Source: a virus
DNA: 64,000 nucleotides
Direction: 5' to 3' (one strand)
Virus record (IMG/VR): IMGVR_UViG_3300023196_003068
Coordinates: 1-64,000 of that record
A program made the position numbers and the translations under genes. Positions 8,330 to 16,280 of this stretch are shown here, piece by piece (position 1 is the stretch's first letter; the number at the start of each line of letters is the position of its first letter). The notes beneath the pieces were generated by a model. That model did no database searches. It saw only the letters and a program-made list of their open reading frames with translations, and was not told where the DNA came from.

Positions 8330-9325
8330 ATGGGAATAGACACTAGAATATTCAGCACAGATACGTTCCCTGTACCAAACACCTGGGTTTTTGAGAAATT
8401 CTTAAACCTTAGTGAGAGATTAACAGGACAATCCGTATCAATAAAATCAATCTTCAACAAAGAAGACAGTAATCCATCTATGATTATATATCTACATGAG
8501 AATAATAAGTATAAGTTTAAAGATTTCTCTACCGGACATCATGGAGATGCCGTAGATTTAATACAACTACTCTATCAATTACCTAATCGTCAGGAAGCAT
8601 TTCGAAAAACATATGATTTTTGGAAAGCTGATGATTATGAAAGCTATAGTATTGAAGAAATAATTCCAACTAAAAAAGAAGTAACTAATTATGTAGTACG
8701 ACAATGGAATACTAATGATGTTAACTATTGGACTAAATATTATTTAGGATCCGATATGTTAGAACACTACTGCATAAAACCATTAGAATCATATACTTTT
8801 AAAATTACAAGGGGGTCTGATGTTAGCGAAAAAATATTCGAAAACCCTTATTGTTATGGATATTTTAGAGCCAACGGAATGTTATATAAAATATACAATC
8901 CAAAAGCAAAGCGTACTAAATTCATTAAGGTTAAAAACTATATACAAGGACACGACCAATTAACTTACAAGAAAAATTGGTTAGTAATACTTGCATCTCT
9001 TAAAGACCTTATGACATTTATGAAGCTTAACCTATCAAACATAGAGTGCATTGCTCCAGACAGTGAGAACACTATGATTACTCCAAAGCAACTATCGTAC
9101 TATAGAAGGAGGTATAAATATATATCCGTTCTTTTTGATAATGATATAGCAGGAAAAAAAAGTGCTCTTAAATACAAAGAAAAATATGAGATTCCTTATA
9201 CAGAATTTGAAGTTGAGAAAGATATGGCTGACTGTATAAAAGAACATGGATTAAAAAACACGAGAATATTTCTTAAACCCCACTTATTAAAAACTAAAGA
9301 TGAACTTACCAGAAAAAATAGATAA
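8330..9325 (+). CDS. DnaG-type primase (TOPRIM)
   Basis: A 331-aa primase-like protein. Residues 44-83 follow the layout of the DnaG zinc-binding domain (NKEDSNPS, then FKDFSTGHHGDAVDLI), but the zinc-ligand cysteines and histidine are missing. A TOPRIM domain follows: a strand LVILASLKD near residues 219-227 and the acidic DND at D270 and D272 in LFDNDIAGKKSA. The usual TOPRIM Glu is Ala in this reading. It would make RNA primers for the phage polymerase. The C-terminus overlaps the next gene by 26 bases. The terminator just upstream suggests it has its own promoter, which I could not place. Confidence 0.72.
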   Translation: MGIDTRIFSTDTFPVPNTWVFEKFLNLSERLTGQSVSIKSIFNKEDSNPSMIIYLHENNKYKFKDFSTGHHGDAVDLIQLLYQLPNRQEAFRKTYDFWKADDYESYSIEEIIPTKKEVTNYVVRQWNTNDVNYWTKYYLGSDMLEHYCIKPLESYTFKITRGSDVSEKIFENPYCYGYFRANGMLYKIYNPKAKRTKFIKVKNYIQGHDQLTYKKNWLVILASLKDLMTFMKLNLSNIECIAPDSENTMITPKQLSYYRRRYKYISVLFDNDIAGKKSALKYKEKYEIPYTEFEVEKDMADCIKEHGLKNTRIFLKPHLLKTKDELTRKNR

Positions 9326-9749
9326 GCTTTTTAAAACAAAGGAAGAAGACAATATCAAATTAGCAAAAAACATAATTACACAAAAGACAGATAGTCAAAA
9401 TGTTATAGCATTTATCTGTATATTAAAAAAACACAGGCAATTTGAAACATGCAAAGAGTACTCAATAATAGAGTCAGTAAATAAAGTACTGAAAGAAAAA
9501 ATAAGCAACCAAATATCAGCAGACACTATTAATTACACAATAGCCAATGTATTTAGATGGGCAATAACTAATTTCAAAAGTATAGATAACATAAACTATG
9601 CTTATGAAATGTATACAATGTATATAAATACACTTAAAGCAAAGGCTATAGATGAAATAACTCTACAAACAAAACTTAAAGGATCGATAATTGAGTCCGA
9701 TGAAGATGGACCAAATCCACCCATTCACAAAGAAGATTTACCTTTTTAA
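9300..9749 (+). CDS. Small helical protein with SSB-like C-terminal tip
   Basis: A 149-aa, mainly helical, lysine-rich protein of no recognised family. Its last 16 residues are acidic and end in HKEDLPF, which closely resembles the C-terminal tip of bacterial SSB (for example DDDIPF) used to recruit replication and repair proteins. It may therefore be a second ssDNA-binding or replisome-tethering factor; this is inference from the tip and from its place between primase and the VWA/MoxR pair. It starts inside the end of the primase gene and is followed by the VWA gene after three bases. Confidence 0.55.
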   Translation: MNLPEKIDKLFKTKEEDNIKLAKNIITQKTDSQNVIAFICILKKHRQFETCKEYSIIESVNKVLKEKISNQISADTINYTIANVFRWAITNFKSIDNINYAYEMYTMYINTLKAKAIDEITLQTKLKGSIIESDEDGPNPPIHKEDLPF

Positions 9750-9752
9750 ATT

Positions 9753-10934
9753 ATGATAAGAAATGTACTAAAAATATCTAAAGAACTTCTTTATGATCAA
9801 CCATTTTATGGTTCAGTCCTACTGAGCTTATTAAAGGAAGTTAATAACAAAAAAACAAAAACAGCCGGAGTTGGTCTTAACGGAATAATGTATAAATTAT
9901 ACATCAACTCAGATTTTTGGGATCAATTATCCGACAACCATAAACAAGGATTATTGATGCATGAATTGGGACATATAATAAACTTTCATCTTGTAGAATA
10001 TAACCATCTTGAAAATCAAAAGATTGCTAATATTGCTATGGATATATATATTAATCAAACCATCCCTAAAGATTTATTACCAGATGGCGCATGTACCTGG
10101 GATAAGTATGAAAATCTTAAACCGAATAAAGACACCAATTGGTATTATCAAAAACTTATAGAGAACAATGATTCTGATTCAGATAAATGTCTTGAAAATT
10201 GTTTGTCTGCCATGGAAAATGGCGATGGTGAGTGTAACGATGGTGACGGAAATACTATTAACGTTCCAGATCACGATTGGAAAGAAATAGAAGAAGCATC
10301 CGAAGCTGTTCAGAAAATGATTAGTAAAAATACACAGGTATTACTAAGTGAAATTGTAAAATCCATAGCAGATCCAGGATGTATTCCTGGTGGATTACAA
10401 GATTTACTTGATACATTAACTACAATTGAACCACCTAAATTTAATTGGAGAGCCTTTGTGAAACGCTTTATAGGAACATCGACGCGAGTAGATGTAAAAA
10501 AGACAAGAAGAAAAAAAAGTAAGCGGTTTAAAGACATGGCGGGTTCTAGAGAACAATTCTTTTCTAACATTCTTGTAGCTATAGATACTTCTGCATCTGT
10601 AAATGAAGCAGAACTTATAGAGTTTCAAAATGAATTACACCATATGCATAAGACTGGTCATGATATAGAAATCATTTTATGCGATACTCAAATACAAGAC
10701 CAATTCAAATTTAATCCACGAAAGCCTTTAAAAGTAACAGGGAGAGGTGGTACAATATTTCAACCTGTTATAGATGTCTATAACAAGAATATAAGAAAAT
10801 ACTCCTGCTTAATCTATCTTACAGATGGTGAAGCACCATCCCCTGAAAATGCTAGGGGAAATATATTATGGGTTCATTCAAGTCATTCAACAATTAATGA
10901 TGAACTCCCAGGAAGATGTATAAAGTTAAACTAA
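9753..10934 (+). CDS. Metallopeptidase-like / VWA domain protein (DUF2201 type)
   Basis: A 393-aa two-domain protein. The N-terminal part has a zincin motif HELGH at residues 70-74 followed by a NIAMD segment, as in the putative metallopeptidase domain of DUF2201 proteins. The C-terminal part is a von Willebrand A fold with an intact metal-ion site: DTSAS at residues 278-282, the GGT near 332-334 and TDGE near 357-360. Proteins of this type work with MoxR AAA+ ATPases, and one is encoded 16 bases downstream. The pair may act as a metal-dependent chaperone or remodelling factor. Its target in the phage is unknown. Confidence 0.8.
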   Translation: MIRNVLKISKELLYDQPFYGSVLLSLLKEVNNKKTKTAGVGLNGIMYKLYINSDFWDQLSDNHKQGLLMHELGHIINFHLVEYNHLENQKIANIAMDIYINQTIPKDLLPDGACTWDKYENLKPNKDTNWYYQKLIENNDSDSDKCLENCLSAMENGDGECNDGDGNTINVPDHDWKEIEEASEAVQKMISKNTQVLLSEIVKSIADPGCIPGGLQDLLDTLTTIEPPKFNWRAFVKRFIGTSTRVDVKKTRRKKSKRFKDMAGSREQFFSNILVAIDTSASVNEAELIEFQNELHHMHKTGHDIEIILCDTQIQDQFKFNPRKPLKVTGRGGTIFQPVIDVYNKNIRKYSCLIYLTDGEAPSPENARGNILWVHSSHSTINDELPGRCIKLN

Positions 10935-10950
10935 ATAATTTTTATGTACT

Positions 10951-12189
10951 ATGAGTAAATCAATCGTATCACAAGTAAACATCAAACAGTTAGAAGAAGT
11001 TTTAACTCACATGATTAATAACAATAATACAATACAACACAACGGCCAAACACCTGTAGCAATGAATGTAGTAGGTGCAGCTGGATTAGGTAAGACAAGT
11101 GTAATAAAACAAGTTGGAATAGCAAAAGGTTTTAAACCTGAAAATATTGTAAAGCTATCCCTATCTACATTTGAAGAAATAGGCGACCTTATAGGAATAC
11201 CTGTTACTGAATTCAAAATGGCTAAAAAGAATCCCGAAACAAAAGAAAAGAAAGCTACATACAGCACTCTATGGGTTAAAGAACAAGCAATCAATAGCTT
11301 TGAAAAAGCAGGATACCTTGTAACAAATGAATCCAGAATGAGTTACTCAGTTCCTGAATGGATTGCAGGAAAGACAGGCCCCGGTATTTTAATATTAGAT
11401 GATTACACTAGAGCATCGCAAAGATTTACTCAAGCCGTAATGGAGTTAATCGAATGTCAAGAATATGCTACATGGAAATTGCCTGAAGGATGGACTATCT
11501 TACTATCATCCAATCCAGACGACGGCATATACAATGTAACAGATCAAGACCCTGCACAACGCTCAAGATATATGAATGTATCACTAAAATTTGATGCTGA
11601 AATATGGGCTGAATGGGCAGAGAAGAATAGAATTGATTCACGATGCATAAACTTTATACTCTTAAATAAAGAGTTAGTTAAAGAAGAAGTACCCGAAGTT
11701 AACGCAAGAAGTATCACAAAATTCTTTAATTCTATATCCAGCATTAATGATTTTAACATTCCTAAAAACTTAGAGCTAATCCAATTACTTGGAGAAGGTT
11801 CACTTGGGGTTGAAGCAACAACAATGTTTACAGCATTTATTCATAATAAAATGGATAAGCTTATAACAACTCAAGAGATTTTAGATACTACCGTTCCTTT
11901 TAAAGACATAGAAAAGAAATTACAGAAGCTCATTAAAGGGAAGAAAGATAATTACAGAGGGGATATCGCATACGTAATATGCTCCAGACTCATAACATAT
12001 GCTCAATTCCATCTAACTGAAGATAATGTAACTGATGAAATTATAAAACGCATTGAAGAGCTATTATCTACAGACAGCCTTGGTACAGACCTTAAATTTG
12101 TATTAGGAAAGAAGATAACCAATCTTGATGTTCAAGCATTTAATAAGCTATTAACATCAGACGCAGTACTTGATAATATTTTAGAATAA
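10951..12189 (+). CDS. MoxR-family AAA+ ATPase
   Basis: A 412-aa AAA+ ATPase of the MoxR type. Walker A GAAGLGKTS is at residues 43-50, Walker B LILDDYTRA near residue 147, and a sensor-1 like LLSSNPDD near 185-191. An RSRYMNV arginine-containing segment follows, and the C-terminal half is helical, as expected for the lid domain. MoxR proteins usually pair with VWA proteins to insert cofactors or remodel complexes; here the VWA/metallopeptidase gene is immediately upstream. A stem-loop lies downstream at 12207-12230. Confidence 0.82.
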   Translation: MSKSIVSQVNIKQLEEVLTHMINNNNTIQHNGQTPVAMNVVGAAGLGKTSVIKQVGIAKGFKPENIVKLSLSTFEEIGDLIGIPVTEFKMAKKNPETKEKKATYSTLWVKEQAINSFEKAGYLVTNESRMSYSVPEWIAGKTGPGILILDDYTRASQRFTQAVMELIECQEYATWKLPEGWTILLSSNPDDGIYNVTDQDPAQRSRYMNVSLKFDAEIWAEWAEKNRIDSRCINFILLNKELVKEEVPEVNARSITKFFNSISSINDFNIPKNLELIQLLGEGSLGVEATTMFTAFIHNKMDKLITTQEILDTTVPFKDIEKKLQKLIKGKKDNYRGDIAYVICSRLITYAQFHLTEDNVTDEIIKRIEELLSTDSLGTDLKFVLGKKITNLDVQAFNKLLTSDAVLDNILE

Positions 12190-12206
12190 CATAAATCTAT
12201 ATGTAA

Positions 12207-12230
12207 AAGGGGAGGAGAAATTCTCCCCTT
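12207..12230 (+). promoter_or_regulatory. Stem-loop abutting the next start codon
   Basis: AAGGGGAG (12207-12214) pairs with CTCCCCTT (12223-12230) around an eight-base loop. Only a short A/T stretch and no T-run follow, and the next ATG is four bases away, so it may act as a weak terminator or control translation of the downstream gene by hiding its start region. Confidence 0.5.
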
Positions 12231-12233
12231 ATT

Positions 12234-12662
12234 ATGATGAACAAGCCTATTTTAAATAAGAAGCGATATAATCGCATGAAACAAATGATGAAAGGAACTG
12301 ATGAAGACCTTAAACTTATCATAAACATCATTGATAATTGTAATATTGAAGAATCATTATTATATATCCTTGCATTAATACCCCATCGTTATGATGAAAA
12401 AAAAACAATGGCTACACCCATAACAAGGAGTTATAAATTATTTACCTTCCTATCAGATCTAGACCCCACCATTGGAAGATTTGTGGGAATTCAATATGAT
12501 CTAAATAAGTTAATAGATGTTTGGAAAGCTCATTGCATTAGAGAAAACAAGAATCCAACACAAGGAAGTAAATTCTTAGCTATGGAGTATATTGAACCAC
12601 CAAAAAATCTTAACGTTAAATCCACAATACCAAAACTCAATCCTAAAAGAAAACAAAGATGA
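12234..12662 (+). CDS. Hypothetical protein of the replication cluster
   Basis: A 142-aa basic protein with no recognised family. Two adjacent ATG codons (12234, 12237) could start it. It is mostly helical in the first 100 residues, with a YILALIPHRYDEKK segment, and ends in a lysine-rich tail (PKLNPKRKQR) that could bind nucleic acid. Its stop overlaps the start of the nuclease gene by four bases (ATGA at 12659-12662), so the two are probably translated together and may work together. Confidence 0.6.
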   Translation: MMNKPILNKKRYNRMKQMMKGTDEDLKLIINIIDNCNIEESLLYILALIPHRYDEKKTMATPITRSYKLFTFLSDLDPTIGRFVGIQYDLNKLIDVWKAHCIRENKNPTQGSKFLAMEYIEPPKNLNVKSTIPKLNPKRKQR

Positions 12663-13714
12663 ATACACCAGAAAAAGATACATTAAAACAAGAGAAAGAA
12701 TTCCAAGAAGAAAAATTTTACTTCAGCTTTAGTTCATTAGTAAAACTACTAACTGATCCAAGAGTATTTTATAGAGATTACATATTAAAAGAACGAGAAG
12801 AATTAAGTGCGAAATACTTAGACATAGGAGAATTAGTACATTGCTTTGTTTTAGAACCTGAAAACTTTGAAGACAAATTTGTCCTTATGTCAAAAAAAGT
12901 ACCAGGAGGAAAGCTAAAAGAAGTTATTGATGATGTATACAACAAGTCATTCCCTTCTACTGACGTTCCTTTAGATGATTTAAGTATGAGAGATTTAATA
13001 ATCTCTACATTAAAAGAGTGCGATTTATATCAGGGACTTGTAGACTCTAAGAAAGAAGTTAATGGTGTAAAACCAACTGGCGATGATAAAAGATTAGAAA
13101 AGGCTGTTACCCCGGAAACGATTGAATACTTTAATGTATTAAGAGAAGGAGAAACTAAGACTATTGTAGATATAAACACAAGTATTATTGCAAAAGAAAA
13201 AGCCAATGCGATACTTAATAACAAAACAGCTATGTCCCTATTGGAAATAGCAGAAGAAGATCAGGATTTACATATAGAAATACATAAAGAAATCGAACTT
13301 AAAGCTGAATTAGATAGCTATGCATTTGGATTGAAAGGTATTATTGACTGCGTAAAAGTTGACTATGAAAATGATACCATACATATTATAGACATAAAAA
13401 CAACATCCAAGACTCTAAATGATTGGACTAAAGGTTTTGGCACCTCGCCCTATAAGTATTGGCTACAACCAATTGTATATAAAGAACTATTGTTATCTCT
13501 TATTCGCAGGAACGATAGAAAAGAATGGAAAATGAAGGTTCATTATGTAGTTATTGATAAAGACAACCAGGTATATTGCTACCCAGTATCTACAGAATCC
13601 TTACGAATATGGGAAAAAGAAGCTAAAGAATCTTATGATATCGCCAAATGGCATTTAGAAAACAATAACTTTGAATTACCATACAACTATGCAAACAATT
13701 TTGTAGAACTATAA
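12659..13714 (+). CDS. PD-(D/E)XK exonuclease (RecE/Exo VIII-like)
   Basis: A 351-aa nuclease of the PD-(D/E)XK superfamily. The N-terminal helical part has DIGELVHCFVLEP near residues 54-66, matching the G-x-x-[VL]-H-x-x-x-L-E motif of RecE/DUF3799 exonucleases. The catalytic core is KGIID (D230) followed by IIDIKTT (D245, K247) and a YWLQPIVY segment near residue 268 that fits the conserved Gln-Tyr motif. It would degrade one strand of dsDNA ends to give 3' tails for the Sak4-like annealing protein, forming a Red-like recombination system. This pairing is inferred from family knowledge. Confidence 0.82.
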   Translation: MNTPEKDTLKQEKEFQEEKFYFSFSSLVKLLTDPRVFYRDYILKEREELSAKYLDIGELVHCFVLEPENFEDKFVLMSKKVPGGKLKEVIDDVYNKSFPSTDVPLDDLSMRDLIISTLKECDLYQGLVDSKKEVNGVKPTGDDKRLEKAVTPETIEYFNVLREGETKTIVDINTSIIAKEKANAILNNKTAMSLLEIAEEDQDLHIEIHKEIELKAELDSYAFGLKGIIDCVKVDYENDTIHIIDIKTTSKTLNDWTKGFGTSPYKYWLQPIVYKELLLSLIRRNDRKEWKMKVHYVVIDKDNQVYCYPVSTESLRIWEKEAKESYDIAKWHLENNNFELPYNYANNFVEL

Positions 13715-13730
13715 GACTTTTATATATTTG
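13699..13730 (+). promoter_or_regulatory. Candidate Bacteroidota-type promoter
   Basis: TTTG at 13700-13703 and TATATTTG at 13723-13730 are separated by 19 bases. This fits the Bacteroides consensus (TTTG at -33 and TAnnTTTG at -7). The start codon of the next gene at 13746 lies 16 bases after the -7 box, giving a very short leader. It overlaps the end of the nuclease gene. Confidence 0.5.
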
Positions 13731-13745
13731 AACTAAATAAAATTT

Positions 13746-14159
13746 ATGCCAAAAGAAATCAACAACAACGCAATTGGGAACATAATGCTTATTAAAAGTT
13801 CGTTCCAACAAGAACAAATGGAGAAAGCAGTAGATAATTTCTCAGGAGTTCCAATGTCTACAGACTCACCCTTTGTAGAGATAATTTGGGATCCTGTAAG
13901 ATACACTCTTGCTATTATCAGCAAAATTAAAAAGGAATCTTTTCATTTCTTACCTAAGTTAAATGGTAGTGGAATTCCATTACCAAACAACAACAAACAA
14001 TCAGCTGCTCAAGTGCCATATCAGCAAGAAAGAGTGCTTATTGAAACATTCCATGAATACTTCATTGAAGATTTGGATGATGTTAAAAAATTCTTAACTG
14101 TATATGCCTACAATCAAGATTTTGATTGGGATGCCTTTGTTGGTAAGAAGAAAGAATAA
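13746..14159 (+). CDS. Hypothetical protein preceding DNA polymerase
   Basis: A 137-aa protein with no family recognised. It contains a mixed beta-rich middle (FVEIIWDPVRYTLAIISK), a Gln/Asn-rich linker around residues 80-92, and a C-terminal helical part that includes ETFHEYFIEDLDD. It has its own candidate promoter just upstream and a strong terminator downstream, so it probably forms a one-gene unit. That suggests it is made at a different level from its neighbours. Its role is unknown. Confidence 0.6.
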   Translation: MPKEINNNAIGNIMLIKSSFQQEQMEKAVDNFSGVPMSTDSPFVEIIWDPVRYTLAIISKIKKESFHFLPKLNGSGIPLPNNNKQSAAQVPYQQERVLIETFHEYFIEDLDDVKKFLTVYAYNQDFDWDAFVGKKKE

Positions 14160-14178
14160 TAAAGAAGCCTTTAATATG

Positions 14179-14207
14179 AAGGGTACTCAAACGAGTGCCC
14201 TTTTTTT
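14179..14207 (+). terminator. Rho-independent terminator before DNA polymerase
   Basis: AAGGGTACT (14179-14187) pairs with AGTGCCCTT (14194-14202) as a nine-pair stem, with one G-U pair and a six-base loop, ending in a run of seven T. It should end transcription before the polymerase gene at 14220. Confidence 0.9.
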
Positions 14208-14219
14208 ATCTCATAACAT

Positions 14220-16280
14220 ATGAAAAAAACATACATACATGACTATGAAACAATAAAGAACTGTTTCCTTGCTGTTTATATAAACATTAAGGACACGAAA
14301 GAAATAATAAAATTTGAGGTATCCACTTATGAAAATAAATTCACTCAATATATAGCATTCCTTGATGAAATCATGGAAAAACATTACCTGGTTTCATTTA
14401 ATGGACTAAACTTCGATTCTCAAGTAGCATTATATTGTTATAAAAATAAAGATGCATTTTTTAAATGGTCTGGAGAAGAAATAGCTACAAGCATATTTGA
14501 ATTTGTACAAACGCTTATAGAGACAAAGAACAAAAAAGGATATCCGATATACTATATTAAAGAACTACCCTTTAGAGAGATCGATTTAGCTGAGATTAAC
14601 AATTATAACAATCAGCAAAAGTTTGCATCTTTAAAATGGTTGCAATACAATATGGATTGGCACAATATCATGGACATGAATTGTAAGCCAGACAGTATTC
14701 TTAATATGAAAGAAATCATAGAGCTCACCGTCTATTGTATCAATGATTGCCTTTCGACTAGAGAACTATTAACCCGAAATATAGAGCTAATTAAGGTAAG
14801 AAAGGATTTATCTAAACACTTTAAAATAGACCTTCAAAATTTATCTGAACCTAAGCTCGTCAAAGCTATCCTACTTGATTTATTAAGTAAGGATATGAAT
14901 ATTGATAAAGCCGAATTAAAAGAAATGAAAACATATAGGAACGTCATCCACTTAGGAGAAGCAATACTTCCTTATATTGAATTCATCACAAAACCTTTAC
15001 AAAACACCCTACATAAGTTCAAGCAACTAAAATTAGATGCGGATAATTTAAAGGGAAGTTTTAAGCATAAAATCACATACAGAGGGTTGCAGTTATCTTT
15101 TGCTCTTGGAGGAATTCATGGTGCTAAAAGAGGCTTATATAGGCATAGTGAAGATATGATTATTAAATCATTTGATGTCAAATCATATTACCCAAACCTA
15201 TGCATACGTAATAAATGGAGCCCAGCACATCTTCCTGCAGATATTTTCTGTAAAAGATATGTGTGGTTCTATGACGAAAGATTAAAATATCCTAAATCAA
15301 ATCCATTAAACTATCTATATAAGATTGTGTTAAACTCAGCGTTTGGCTTAAGCAATGAAAAGAATAGCTTTTTAAAAGATAGCATGTTTACAATGCAAAT
15401 AACGTGTAATGGACAACTGCTGCTAATACAGCTATTGGAAAAGCTTTGTGAAAATATACCAGGAGCAAGGCCCATTATGGTTAATACAGATGGAGGAGAA
15501 ATAATATTTCCCAAAGAACATGAATCTCAATATGATTTGATATGTAAGCAATGGGAAGAAACAACTAACTTAATATTAGAGTATGAATACTATGAAAAAC
15601 TAATTATATGGGACGTAAATAATTATATTGGAATATTCAAGCCTTATGAAATAACTGAAGATGAGGCTAATGATATGTTTAAGAAAACATACCCAAAACC
15701 TTTAATAAAGAAAACGAATGGTAAATTTTATCACTATCCGGTTAAGCTTAAGGGAAGGTTTGATATCAATAAAGAGTTACATAAAAATAAAAGCTATAGA
15801 ATAAAAGCTATAGCAATATACAATTACTTTATACACAATGTAAGTCCAGAAAAGACAGTTAATGCCTGCAAAAATATATATGATTTTTGTGCAGGTATCC
15901 GGGCTAAAGGTGATTGGAAGATAATACAAACATGCGTTGAAGACGGAGATTTATATAATTATAACACACAAAAAACAATGCGTTATTATATAGCAAATCG
16001 TGGATGTAAATTAATCAAAGAACAGCGCACTGTTATTGAAAAACCATTAGACATAAAAAATACAAAGGGAGATGTAGTTAAGCATTATAAAAAAGGAGAT
16101 GTTGTAGTAAAACAAATCAAAGTAGAAGCATCTAATGTAATGGAGCAAGTTGCTATAAAAATCGATCCCGATAAAAAGTTTGAAGATTATGACATTAATC
16201 TCGCATATTATTTACGCCTAATTAAAAAAGAAATAGAAACAGTAGAACCCTTAAACAAAACTAAAAGTTTATTCTCATGA
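14220..16280 (+). CDS. Family B DNA polymerase with 3'-5' exonuclease, compact form
   Basis: A 686-aa replicative polymerase. The proofreading motifs are HDYET (D8, E10) for Exo I, FNGLNFDSQ near residues 60-68 for Exo II and YCINDCLSTREL near 171-182 for Exo III. Polymerase motif A is DVKSYYP at D319, motif B KIVLNSAFG starts near residue 368 and motif C is VNTDGGEI near 420-427, keeping the second Asp of the usual DTD. Only about 50 residues separate motifs A and B, so the fingers region is short and no TPR1-like insertion is present. It overlaps the next gene by four bases (ATGA at 16277-16280). Confidence 0.88.
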   Translation: MKKTYIHDYETIKNCFLAVYINIKDTKEIIKFEVSTYENKFTQYIAFLDEIMEKHYLVSFNGLNFDSQVALYCYKNKDAFFKWSGEEIATSIFEFVQTLIETKNKKGYPIYYIKELPFREIDLAEINNYNNQQKFASLKWLQYNMDWHNIMDMNCKPDSILNMKEIIELTVYCINDCLSTRELLTRNIELIKVRKDLSKHFKIDLQNLSEPKLVKAILLDLLSKDMNIDKAELKEMKTYRNVIHLGEAILPYIEFITKPLQNTLHKFKQLKLDADNLKGSFKHKITYRGLQLSFALGGIHGAKRGLYRHSEDMIIKSFDVKSYYPNLCIRNKWSPAHLPADIFCKRYVWFYDERLKYPKSNPLNYLYKIVLNSAFGLSNEKNSFLKDSMFTMQITCNGQLLLIQLLEKLCENIPGARPIMVNTDGGEIIFPKEHESQYDLICKQWEETTNLILEYEYYEKLIIWDVNNYIGIFKPYEITEDEANDMFKKTYPKPLIKKTNGKFYHYPVKLKGRFDINKELHKNKSYRIKAIAIYNYFIHNVSPEKTVNACKNIYDFCAGIRAKGDWKIIQTCVEDGDLYNYNTQKTMRYYIANRGCKLIKEQRTVIEKPLDIKNTKGDVVKHYKKGDVVVKQIKVEASNVMEQVAIKIDPDKKFEDYDINLAYYLRLIKKEIETVEPLNKTKSLFS

